Below are positions 38,177 to 48,857 of a stretch of 64,000 bases of DNA, piece by piece. Each line of letters starts with the position of its first letter. Position 1 is the first letter of the stretch. The notes beneath the pieces are model-generated. The model did no database searches. It was not told where the DNA came from and was given only the letters and a program-made list of their open reading frames with translations. Position numbers and translations under genes: made by a program. This DNA is from Acanthornis magna (Eukaryota > Chordata > Aves > Passeriformes > Acanthizidae): positions 62,001 through 126,000 of the forward strand of contig JAWUZG010000333.1 of NCBI GenBank assembly GCA_036785705.1, in the 5' to 3' direction.

Positions 38177-41100
38177 GTAAGAACACTAATTAGAGAGGAG
38201 TCTAGCTGAACTCTAAATTGGTATTTTCTTCATTTGGATGTTTGACAAGTTCCCAGTAACAGGTTTGCTTGTTTTCCATGAGAATTAAAATTCAATGCTA
38301 AAAGCTATAGTTTCTCTTGTGCAGAAGGCTCTTCCACACTCTGACTCACCTGAAATTCAGAGCTACCACATGACTTGCATTGAAATGTCAAATCAGAATG
38401 ATGAAAATTAGCTAACTGTTATCTTTTTCTAGATGAGGACTATGCTCCACAGAAGACTATGTGATTTCATTACACAAGTCCCATGTCTACAAGATTTTCT
38501 GAATGAATTATCACTGATTAAGGTGTGGTTTGGCATGCAAACTGCCAGAGGCATCTGAAAAGCCCTGTTGTCAGTTGATGCATAATTTCCTTCAGTATTC
38601 AAAACAAAAGTAAGATTACGATCAGGTGGGCAGCAAAGACGCTTTCTTCACATGCAGAAATGTCTTATTACATCTCTTCTCTCTACCATACTACTGCTTC
38701 CTAGAGCAGTTCATAACTTGCTTTTCACAAAGCTGTCTATAATCTGATAGCCTAAGTATATCCAAAGGTCCCCCTACCTTTCTGCCACCCCCTTTCATTT
38801 TCCTCCCCCTACATTTCCTGAGCAATCATCTTGCAAATTGAGACTATCACAAAACCTCACCTATATTCTCTTTTCAGCTAAAAATCACTGTTTCATGATT
38901 TCTTGGAAATCAGTGCCAGTGCTCCCTCTCACATTCCTGACCTGTCAGCACTGCATGGGCAGCCCAAAACCACACAACTCCCACACCGCGCAGCTGCAAG
39001 GCTGCACGGAGCTTGAGTCTGTGGAAGCAGAGGAAGGGGAGTTGAGGTAGATCACTGCCTTTTTCTGATACTTTGGAAATGAATGACGATATTCTACAAG
39101 CTGTTGGGATAATATGAACAAATGGCAGGCATATGTAACAAGCTCACAGATAAGGGACTGGATTTTCTATTAACCACTTGAAGTGTTTTCCAGTGGTAGC
39201 AGAAGAGAAAACCTCTGCTAGGGAGAAAATAATGTAAGTTGCATGACTACCTCCAAAAATGATAGATATTGTTACACATTCCTACATGCAGCAAGCAGAG
39301 CGCATTGTCATGCCACACAAGCAATGCCTCCTGATGTGTGTTTTTGGGACTGTGCTAATGCCAAGACTGCAATTCTAGAGCTGCTTTTCCCAGGCACTAC
39401 AGAAGAAAAGCAGTGGACAATGTCTCATCTGAAAGGACCATACCATTTTGTTGCCCAAGCCAGGCATTAACACGGCATTCAAAAGCTCAAGTTCAATTTC
39501 TGTATTGGTTTTTTAAAAAAAAGATTAATTGGACATTGGGATGACTGTACATACTGTGGATGTAAGGATAAAATACATAAAAAACAGCACAGCAATTAAT
39601 CTTGCAAACTAGATTACAGAGATAAACTCTCTTTAGATTATCCTCATCAATATATATGAAAGCTGTAAAATCTTTTTGTAGCTGAAATTCAGGTTACTAA
39701 ATCCGAAAAAAAAAAAAAAAAAGCCTATCATTGCTGGCTGTGTTTCCTACTAGGTTAGCTTTTGGCCACAGCAGACTTGAAACACAGTAGAGAGCTTTCA
39801 TTTCTAAAAATCCCATTGTTACAGTAACATCTTTTCAAATGTATCAGCATATTTTAATATGCCATAATTCCACCTAATTACTTACAGAGCCCTGGCAGAG
39901 GTTCTGAGAGGGCAGATGCATCTAACTCATATCCCTTGAGTCCGGGGGCAATGCAGGACACACTAAACGGAGAACACCCACCTGCACATCCAACAGCTTC
40001 ATCATTCAAACCATGGCACAGATGCACCGAGGGTGAGAACCAAAGAACTGTAAAGGCCCCAGAAAGCTCACTATTCATAATTATCATTTTTTTAAAAGAT
40101 AAACCTTTCCAGCAGAACCCTCAGCTGAATAGCACAGAGTAAGAACTGGACAACAGACGTCCAAAAGACAGCTATGATAATGTATTTTCCCAAGGATTAA
40201 TATCCCTGCTTTCTTAATGCATGAAAATGGCAGCCACTACCAAAAGTTTTCAGTACTGAATTTTCAAGTCAGTGTTTCAGGCAACCTTTAACAATTTTTG
40301 GTGTATTTAGAACATTACATTACTGTCCCTGTTTCATTATGAGAAACAGGGTATAAAGGGTACCAGGATGCCATACGTCCCTCAACTGATAAAGAACTGT
40401 GTTCTTTAGTCAGTCGTATGCATTTTGCTTCATCTTTTATATCTAAACGTGAATTTTCCCTAGTATGTATCATCCTAAGACAAAGCATTTTGTGTGACCT
40501 AATGAGATCAATGGACAGCAAACTCCAGTATACTAAGTAAGAATTATTAAAGAAAAGCCCTTTCCTGAATCTGACATCTCCTTTAGCACAAGGAATTCTA
40601 ATTTTCCCTGATTTCACAGATGTTTTTCACCTGAATTTCCATCCTAGCATGGTAGCAGCCAGCAGCTGCTCTCCTGTCTGAAATACGTTGCTTTGAATGC
40701 AGCCTCTAGTGAAATACACACATGAAATCTGACGTAAATAGAATCTTGAGATATAAGAAGCCATAAAGGAGATTTGATGGGCTTTAACTGCAGTCAAATG
40801 ATACACAAGGAACATACTCTGCAATAACATGTACCTCGTATGGATCCTATTTGCTTCCCCATGATAAAGTGGCAACTTAAGCTGTGAAAATTACTGCCAT
40901 CCATCTCACCCCATGCATTCACATGCTTGGGAAGCATAAGTGAATATGCAGCTACGTGTTTCGCAAACAAAATATTTCTCCTAAGATGAAAACGAGAGTA
41001 ACTCATTTCACAAGAAATGATTAGGCAATGCATGAAGCCTGGCATGAGTCCACCCTATCAAAGCCCAACAACCCTGCTGCACACTGAACTCTTCTGCTTT

Positions 41101-41703
41101 GTGGACCAGAATCAGATCCACAGTACAAAGGTCCAACAACTGTGAAGTCAAAAGGGCAGAATTTTTTCCTTAACTCAAAATTTTCTTTGTTATATGCTAC
41201 AAAGGCATGTCCTTTCTGCTATTTTTCTGCGCACTGTATTTGTTCTGTCCTCTCCCAGGATCTCACTGATCTCACAGTGTGTTTGTATGATGCTTGATGT
41301 GTGAGGACCACATGGCCATATGTCCTATAATGCAGATTTATAAGTGTATATATATAGGTTAATTGAACTAAAATAAACTCCAGTCCCCCAGCAGCAGTAC
41401 ATACCCATGAGCAAATTGTATGTTCCGTAAAACACTGCTTGTGACTTTTAAAGATCCTTTGTTAAATTGTTCTTTTTATTTCAGGAATATTTCTTTGAAA
41501 GTCTTCCTTGAAATATGAGGCATATTTGCATGAGTTATGTCACTTTTCCTTTTTCTACATTACCAGTTCTTTATACATTTCTATCTGCATGATATCTCTT
41601 TAAATCTGATAGTTCTTTCATTCATTTATTTTTTTATCTCTAATATTATCATCAAACTTTCATTTTCTGCCTCTGGTTCCTTTCTTTATCTCCTTTGCCA
41701 CAG
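38177..41703. other. Unique DNA; CpG-retaining stretch at 40.37-41.0 kb
   Basis: No firm gene. There is an A17 run at 39706-39722. 40370-41000 keeps about ten CpGs and is covered by three minus-strand frames of 82-100 codons in succession, so it may be a conserved element or a decayed coding or mobile sequence. A 66-nt minus-strand segment ending GTGCAG|GTGGGT near 39990 has exon-like borders but little else. Confidence 0.35.
39706..39722. repeat. A17 homopolymer
   Basis: Seventeen consecutive A residues preceded by ATCCG. It is a possible poly(A) tail of a retroposed copy; no body was recognised upstream. Confidence 0.9.
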
Positions 41704-41817
41704 AGAGATCATAATCCCACATTATTCATTATCTGACAGTGATATTGAAGAAGCTATTGCTGCTTATGTAATAGGAAAATCTAATTATTTTAATAAAGAT
41801 ATGATTGACTCCATCAG
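41704..41817 (+). CDS. Candidate internal coding exon, 114 nt, unknown protein
   Basis: The exon is bounded by TTTCTTTATCTCCTTTGCCACAG (AG at 41702-41703) and TCCATCAG|GTGATA (GT at 41818). It is 114 nt long, a multiple of three, with both introns in phase 2. The open frame reads YSLSDSDIEEAIAAYVIGKS and continues NYFNKDMIDSI; the acidic helix-like composition is strongly protein-like. An alternative acceptor two nt downstream (CAGAG|AGATC) exists. The best downstream partner is the phase-2 segment at 48165, joining as ATC-AG|T. The protein family was not recognised; the segment is predicted soluble and mostly helical. The frame extends 5' of the acceptor into a hydrophobic stretch, but that part is intron-like (polypyrimidine-rich). 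It could still be a chance frame; expression data would settle it. Confidence 0.5.
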
Positions 41818-42482
41818 GTGATACCTTGGTCTGATTTTCTAGGACATTAACTCAGCAGAACTCTTACAGTCCCAATCTCTATGGCTGATGGTAACATGGC
41901 ACCATAACCTGCTCCTGTAAATCTACCAGCAGGAACAGATTCCAACATTTTGCCCTAAGAGCCAAACACTACAGTCTCTGCATATCTTTTTATGAAACAG
42001 AAGTAGTTATTAGTTACCAAATAAATTCAGAGCTCCTGGGACTGGCAGCGACATTTTAATTTGTCAAGTGGGATAGAAATTTAAAGCTGGTTTTGCCCTG
42101 AACAATCGACAAGATATTTACAAAATTAAAGAAACAAAAGAATGTTTCCACCAAGACACAATTTCTCATTCTAATGCCCTGCCTGTACTATCATTGCTTT
42201 CAAAATGAAGAGTACACAGCACAGCACCTACTTTTATATTAGTCTCCATTTACTCTTCTCTTGTATTAGATGAACAATTCCTATGGACATTTTCACCCAA
42301 GTTTCTCAAACATTAACCATGTGGGGAAGCTTATTATTCCCATTTTACAAATGAGAAGACTGTGGAGCTAACATTATATGTGATCCAAAAACACCAGAAA
42401 ATGGTGACTTGTCTGCCTTTCATGCAAGCACTGCCCAGAGCCTGCCTGGCAGGCAGTGCCACAGGCTGGGGGTCCAAACACC

Positions 42483-42560
42483 CTCTGGATGAAGAACCTT
42501 TTTCTAATATCCAGCATAAACCTCTCCTGACACAGCTTCATGCCATACACCTTCCTTTTT
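42483..42560 (-). mobile_element. CR1 LINE fragment (antisense)
   Basis: CTCTGGATGAAGAACCTTTT, then TCTAATATCCAGCATAAACC and TCTCCTGACACAGCTTCATGCC on the plus strand match the antisense CR1 segment AGAACTTTTTCCTAATATCCAACCTAAACCTCCCCTG.CACA.CTT...GCC. It is 340 bp from a plus-strand CR1 3' end, so the two are separate or inverted insertions. Confidence 0.7.
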
Positions 42561-42899
42561 TACCTTATTTCCTAGAAAGGTTTCCTGTTCAGCCAAGACA
42601 GACATCTTCCTCACCTGCTTGACTTCTGACATTTGGGAATTGCCTGTTCCTGTGCCCATAAGAGGTGATGTTTTAAAGGTGATCAGCACTGATGGACCCC
42701 AACACCTGCAAAAAAATTTTCCTAGGTGGCCTTATTCACTAATTCCCTGAACATCCTGAAGCGTCCTCTCCTCATGTCGAGTATGGATTTTGCTGGCACT
42801 TTTCCTCTGATCACCAGAGATTATAAACTCAATCGCTTCATGGCTGCTGTGGCCAAGATGATCACCAATCCCCACTTTGCTCACAAGACCCACTCTGCT

Positions 42900-42993
42900 G
42901 TGCTATGGTTTAGTTGATACGGTGGCGTTCAACCAAAGGTTGGACTCAATCATCTTGGAGGTCTTTTCCAACCTTAGTGCTTCTATGATTCTA
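42900..42993 (+). mobile_element. CR1 LINE 3' terminus
   Basis: The plus strand shows CTATGGTTTAGTTGATACGG, CCAAAGGTTGGACTCAATC, ATCTTGGAGGTCTTTTCCAACC and TTCTATGATTCT. This is the canonical avian CR1 3' end with its octamer-like tail. The upstream 42730-42899 (TATAAACTCAATCGCTTC, GGCCAAGATGATCACC, TGCTCACAAGACCCACTCTG) probably belongs to the same element, but I could not assign it to a CR1 subfamily. Confidence 0.8.
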
Positions 42994-43965
42994 AGAGTGA
43001 ATGAATGGAAGATAAGGAATGATCCACTTCACATCTAAATACTCTCTTGGTGGAATTCCCAGGGAAGGGAGAAAGCATGGGGAAACCATGGAGAAAGTTA
43101 AGTCAAGAGCCCAAAGTGTCAGCACAAGCAAGACCTGAAGCGGTTCATGTAGCCACCTCCGAAAGTATCAGGGCCTGGGCATAGCACCAAAAATGGAAAA
43201 TCAAATAATGCAATGAAATAAAAATTATTTACTACTTTTTTTTCTTCTGTGGATGCAGAGACACATAAAGCAAAGAAATCTACATTAAAAATAAGGCTAA
43301 TTGATTTGTGAGAGGTGAGAAAATAAAAATCAAACCAAAAATAGAATCAGACTTCAGTACCCTGACCGCTTTTACACTGAAATACACAGAAAAAACTTGG
43401 CAGACAGAGCTACTATGGTTTCCTCAGGATCGCTGAGGGACCTGGCAAACCTGCAGGAATATCACCAGGACAGGTTGTCCTTGACAGTTAGCAGGCATAG
43501 TGATTCAGCTCAGACTGTCAATTAAAATCTTTATATCACGTTTTCTATCATCATAGCAGCAGGCCAGAATTGATATCCAACATTTAAGACTGAAGAAATG
43601 GTTTTAATTATTCTGAATGAACAGAGAGATTCAGTTTACAAAAGAATTAGTAAAAACCTTCAAAGAGAAAACTGGGGGAGGAAAAGAGATGGAAAAGGCA
43701 CTATTAAACTTTAGCTTGCTCACTACCTTTTTTGGATTTGGAAATATATATCATATAATGTCATTCTATGGAAATATTTCAGTAAGCTGTTCTTATATGC
43801 TGATACTACATCTAGGACATTTTGGGAGCTATTTAGTGTAAAGAATTAGTCATAGTAGTAGCTCCCTTTGAGGACACGTAAGTGCCCTCAGATACTGCCA
43901 CGAGATGGGCCAAGAGACTTGGAACTCCACACTCATCCCCAGCTCAGACCTCAAAGCCTGCTCAC

Positions 43966-44156
43966 CGGTTCACCAGGTACAGGAGCATGAGAGATGACCC
44001 CAGGACCCAGTGCCTGACAAAACAAAAGGTAGTTCCTAAATATAAGACTACCATGGAAAGGGCTACCAAAGGCAGCACAGTCAGCAAGATCAGGCTCAGG
44101 CTAGCACAGACAAGCATCCCAAGGCCAAAGCAACACGGAGCTACCACTCCTGCTCC
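43966..44156 (-). CDS. Candidate hydrophobic coding exon (minus strand), low confidence
   Basis: The minus-strand acceptor GGGGTTAGTCCTGCCCACATACAG (AG at 44158-44157) and donor AACCG|GTGAGC (GT from 43965) enclose 191 nt that stay open, phase 0 to phase 2. The translation includes GLGMLVCASLSLILLTVLPL and then VALSMVVLYLGTTFCF, i.e. one or two membrane-spanning stretches. G/T-rich strands often give hydrophobic chance frames, the branch/pyrimidine tract is only fair, and I recognise no family, so this could easily be noise. Confidence 0.22.
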
Positions 44157-44183
44157 CTGTATGTGGGCAGGACTAACCCCAAG

Positions 44184-44219
44184 CAGGTAAAGGCAAAGGC
44201 ATTTTTTCCCCAGGTATGA
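44184..44219 (+). other. RS-like splice junction on the plus strand
   Basis: AGCAG|GTAAAG (GT at 44187) is followed by GCATTTTTTCCCCAG|GTATGAC (AG at 44212-44213). The strong acceptor is directly followed by a GTATGA donor-like sequence. The rebuilt donor is weaker than the one at 14.6 kb. It may be a decoy 3' site in the putative plus-strand intron. Confidence 0.25.
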
Positions 44220-47200
44220 CAGGAAACTTTCAAAAACAGCTTTGGACAATTATGGGTGGGCTGTGATTCTTGACTCCTCACTGGACTCAAGAATGGTATG
44301 AACACTGGTATGATACCTGCAAGGAAAGAGAGAGCAATGCAGATAGGATAAAATCATTGTCCAGAACATCTCTCCTGGCTGCTTATCCCCCCAGGTACAC
44401 ATAGCAGCTTTGCAGGGTACAGAAATTATAAACTTTTTGAAGCCGGAAAATGAATGATGTTTACATTTAGTTAAGTGGAGGAGAGAGATGGCAGAGTGAC
44501 TGCCAACAATCACTGGGCTGGTTTAAATTGCTTTTCACCAGCACTGTCACCTGAGCAGATCTGTGCCAAGACACCAGGAAAAGCTGCTAGTATAAGAGCA
44601 AGTTTATGCACTTCAGAGCGGTACTGGAAGGTACTGCAATAGTGATTGACATCAATATGGAGATATTCAGAAGAGAGGAAGGAAAAAAATACGTGGATGG
44701 ATTCAGAAGAAAGAGTGGAAATGCAAAGTTCAGGAGGACACCATTTTACAGTACACAATTGCACAGATTAGCAAGTTAGATGGTACTGAAGCCAAATATC
44801 CAGTATTGAAATTAATGACCATAAAAATATCCCAGCAGAAAGATGGAGATTCATTGAAACATAACGCATACTGTAAATAATCATTAAGTAAGTTAATCTT
44901 TAAGGATACCAAAAAGTATCTTTATACACTGGAGGGGCCAAGAGACTTTGAAGTCTTTCCATTTTTCACCTTGTAATTCACAACTTTTAGACCATTATGC
45001 AATTGCAAAATTTTAAAGAAGCTTCAGTGATAACCCTGAAAGTCACAAGAAGATGAACAGAAATGATATGATAAAAAGGAAGGTATGGTCTTCATTCATT
45101 TTCTTAACATCAACCTTTACTTTTGACTGTTCCAGTGTGTACTAAGAATCAATATTTATACATTGGAAAGCACCTAAGCTCAAATATTTCAAATTTCAAA
45201 GATTTTGGATTCTAAACCCAACAATATCTTTATTAACTAGCACTGTTCAATCACAAGACTCCACATATTTTGGGAAACACAATTCAGATGAAAAATCTGG
45301 TTTTGCTATGGTTTTGAGATTCAAGTGACTTCCAGTGGGACAAGATTAGGAAGAAATAGGAAGAAATGGGAAGAGCTGTAGAAGAACCTGTTCAGAAATT
45401 AGTACAGTGACACACGAATAAAGCTTGTGGAGTTCAAGGACTTTCTCTAACTAGTCCTGAAAAAACGAACCTCAAAGCCAGCCATTCTCCAATTAAAAAA
45501 AAATCATCATTTCTGCCAAGTTTACTGTCTGGTTGTTTTCTTTTATCAACTAATGAAAAAATATCAAGAAAATTAGTTGGGACTTCCCATGCAGACCAGA
45601 CTGAATTGAAGCTATAACAAAACTCTAGACAAAATGAGATGAACTATTCAAAATTTCATTTTTGCAATACTGACACCTCTCTAGCGATACGTTTAAGGCT
45701 CTAGAGAGAAAACACTACAAAGCCATCCAACATACTGCACTAAACATTAAACAGAACATTTGACAGAGGTGTTATATAGAAGCAGGAAGAAGTATGAGTA
45801 GAGACTGCTGGACAATAACAGCTTAACCCGTGGTGAAATAATGTACTGCACCAAGGTCTGGGTAATCAGTTACAGGAGTTAAATAAAGCTAGCAAAATTT
45901 TTACAGATACCTCATTATAGAAGTACTTTCTAGAAAACTGACAGAACCCAATAGAGGGTAAAAAAAAAAACCAAATAAAGCCCAGCTGACACAAAAGAAA
46001 AAGGAAGCAGAAAGACATAATGTCTCATGTTTTAAACCCTTAAAATATATTTCTGAGTATTTCCAGTCTATTCAGAATTTAATTCAGCTTTTAAACAGAC
46101 CTTTAACATTCAGGTCTTTGTTAGCACATGTGTCTTTTAGTATGTGTCAGCACCTTTGGTATGTAAAAATCACTGTGCATTATGTTTTACCATGTATTTC
46201 ACAGTTCTTTGTTCCTTGCACCACAAATAGAATTGTGGTTTTGAAAACTCTCTAGACACATGCTGCACTTTTTGCAATCTATTTTCTGCAAAGAATTGCT
46301 CTCAAACTAGGTAGCACTCTCTCTTGAACTTGTAATAAATACAAGAATGTTGGGACACACTCAGAACTTATTTATGCCCAATAACTTTTTTTTTTGGTCT
46401 GGTGAGTAAATCATTCTTCACCTGAAAGTACATAAAGGCAATTATATTGGCTCGTGCCGAAAGGTGAAAAACAGCACATAAAATAATAAATAGCAGAAAG
46501 AGGGTATTTAAATAGGCATGTAAACTATGCTTTTCACATTGAAGAACATAATAAGAGAAATATGATCCTATTTTAGCAGAACCTACAGGATTGTTAGGGT
46601 GGTAGTACTGAGGTCTGTCCAAGTACTCAGGATCTTACACACCAAACAAGACAATAAAATAATACATTTTGTCTAAAATAATAAATTTTCAACCATACAG
46701 TGAAACAAACAGAGAGCAGTCAGGAAAATACAGGAAACTGAATCTCAACAGTTGCAGCAGATTTTTCAAGAAGAAAAGAAGAATGATTAAAGACTAAACA
46801 GAGAGATCTGACCAAACAGTGTCCCTCTTCAGAACGTGGCATCATTGCAGATAAATTCTACTGACTGCAGTACATTACTCAATAGGGGTATGCCAGTTTT
46901 AGTACATCATAAATGACTTCTGAATTAGTATTTTAATGATGTACCTTACAGCTGGCTCTGCAATCAGTGGGAAAATCAGATTTGCACAATGAAAATGCAA
47001 TATTTACTCATTTTTTTCTGAACCCCAAACTGACCCTAAATACTTCTGCCTCTGTCCCAAATCTCAGTGAAACACAAAGTTGAAAACCAATTTTATCACT
47101 GTGTATCTGTCCTGTGAATTGGTCCCTGCTGGGAGAGACCAGAAAGGTCTGTGGTCTGTGCTGCTGGAGCACAATCTCACTTTGCAAACTGAGGAGCTGG

Positions 47201-48164
47201 CTCAGGCTCATGATGTTTGTTCTGACCCTCCCCCAGAATAGCCCATGTAGCATCAGAGTACCCCAAGCAGGATCTGTCCAGGTCCACGAGGCTGCTGCAC
47301 CCAGGACAGGACTCTCGACTGGACCAGAGCAGACCCCTGGAGAAAAGCAGCCCCTGAAGAAAAGCACCTTGTGCTGTGAGCAGCCCCTCCATGGCACTGC
47401 TCAGACTTCGAACCTTACATGACTTTGCCGCTGAGTGATGCTTTGGCAGGCCATGGAAAGGTGCCCTGGCACCTTTTCTCCAGTGCAGCACTTGTATGCC
47501 AGCCCCTCTTTCACTGTAGCTAACCAGGATTTCCTGGAGTTTTTCTCATTTTCTACCTGTACTGTTTTGCTCCTGGAATGAATATTAGGAAGCAAGCACA
47601 GAATAGCATTTGATAGACAGTGTGTCAGGCCTACTTACACCATTTTTTCCATAACACAGAGAAACTCCGGTTTATAATAGGAGTTCTAAGACAATTATAA
47701 TTACCACAGCTCAGACTATGATGCTTCAACGGAAAGGAAATGGTGCTATTACAGGAATTTGAAAGATACCAAGAGAGGGGGGGATGCTTTCAGGATTTAT
47801 TAGATGCTGCCACTGTAATGCCCTTTCTTTGAGAAAACAGCACAGAGTACCACTCCCTGCTGATTCTAAAGCACAGTGAATGAGAGCACAGCTCACAATT
47901 ATGGCAAACTTTGAAACCTGTCAGTCAAGGAGCAGAGCTGGTAATGCCAAACAAAACAGCAGATTTACACCTGGGAAATGAGGCTATAATGTAAGAAATA
48001 CATTTTCTTTGCTCTCATTTATAACAGTAGTGGGAGAATTAACTACAGGGGATTCTTAGCATATTTACAAGACACTACAGGAGGCTTTTGGCATATTTAC
48101 AAGCAACAATGGCATAATTTTACATGCAGAAGTTTAAATACTGTAAAGTCTGCTCTGTCTTTAG

Positions 48165-48324
48165 TTTCTGTGATTTAAGGCATCTGTATCCCCACCTTAA
48201 GTTTAAACAGCTACATGCTCTATTAATTCGTTACACTCAAAGGGATTTTGAGATGAATTTTCTAAAAGCAGCAGGACATTCGGGTTTGGAATCTCTTTTT
48301 ATTTTATTTAATGCTTTGTTTTAA
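48165..48324 (+). CDS. Candidate terminal coding exon with stop, unknown protein
   Basis: The acceptor AGTCTGCTCTGTCTTTAG (AG at 48163-48164) is strong. The following frame enters in phase 2, exactly matching the 3' phase of the 114-nt exon at 41704. It reads FCDLRHLYPHLKFKQLHALL, then IRYTQRDFEMNFLK, and runs to a TAA at 48322-48324 (52 codons and a split first codon). The leucine-spaced helix pattern is faintly like DIL-type helices of myosin-V/afadin tails, but that is not a safe assignment. CpGs remain at 48228 and 48280. AATAAA lies 76 nt after the stop. No alternative strong donor is visible inside the exon. It might be a pseudogene or chance; two-exon phase agreement plus the polyA signal raises confidence. 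Confidence 0.45.
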
Positions 48325-48420
48325 AAGGGGAAAGAAAAAGGCATTTTTAATGCTTCAAAATCACATGGGGTTTTTTTAGACTTTGTTTTTGTTTGCAAAA
48401 ATAAAATGCTGACACTAAAG
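48325..48420 (+). terminator. Putative 3' UTR and polyadenylation site
   Basis: The polyadenylation hexamer AATAAA is at 48400-48405, followed about 16 nt later by GATGTGTGC (48420-48428), a GT-rich downstream element. Cleavage would fall near 48415-48420. A T-rich segment (48371-48394) precedes the hexamer. The spacing is standard for a vertebrate polyA site. A hexamer by itself is common in AT-rich DNA, so it counts mainly through its position after the stop at 48324. Confidence 0.4.
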
Positions 48421-48836
48421 ATGTGTGCAGTAGCTTCAGACAGTTGAAGCCTGTTAAGCTGCTGGGCTTTACTTCTTTTACAGAACAAGAACAAGAAATC
48501 AACGTATCTTCTATTCCACTCTATGGTCTTGGGAAAGGAGACATGGAGGGGGATAGAAGGAACAGGATATATGACAGGAATATTCTGTGTCTGCTACAAA
48601 CTTGGTTGAATGCAAAAACCAAACTGGACCTGGCCCTAACAGGAATCTGTCATTTCCATTCTCCAGTTCTGGGGAGCCCAGGGCATGGGCTCACTGGACA
48701 CGACCATACTCTGTGACATGTGTTTTGCAGCCAAACAGCGGTGGGGCTGAGGGGTGCTCAGATGGCAAGACTGGCTAAAGCTGCCTTTTGGTCACATCCA
48801 TCGAACATTTTCTTATTTGAAATATAAAACCTAGAT

Positions 48837-48857
48837 TACGCAAATACCGATCGCACG
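48837..48857. promoter_or_regulatory. CpG micro-cluster with a TTACGCAA bZIP-like site
   Basis: ATTACGCAAATACCGATCGC followed by ACGG holds four CpGs in 19 bp inside CpG-poor DNA. TTACGCAA (48837-48844) fits C/EBP or PAR-bZIP binding. No repeat or exon explains it. Confidence 0.3.

Larger units (their letters stand above)
41818..48164 (+). other. Putative intron between the two plus-strand exon candidates
   Basis: 6.3 kb with GTGATA at its start and CTGCTCTGTCTTTAG at its end. It contains CR1 pieces at 42483-42560 and 42900-42993, an RS-like junction near 44213, a minus-strand open segment at 43966-44156, and unique DNA. A GC-richer patch at 47110-47480 has opposing chance frames of 102-129 codons. 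Confidence 0.4.

Noticed and set aside
39878..40087. Minus-strand exon-like segment ending in GTAAGT or GTGGGT donors
   Set aside because: Two competing donors and a poor acceptor; the peptide is not protein-like enough to list as CDS.
46368..46622. 84-codon minus frame with protein-like ends and a TTTCAG|GTGAAG junction
   Set aside because: The hydrophobic centre coincides with a T-rich tract, the donor is weak, and no acceptor defines a 5' limit.
47008..47491. Overlapping 102-129-codon frames on both strands
   Set aside because: A GC-richer patch with equal openness on both strands; no splice sites or recognised domains.
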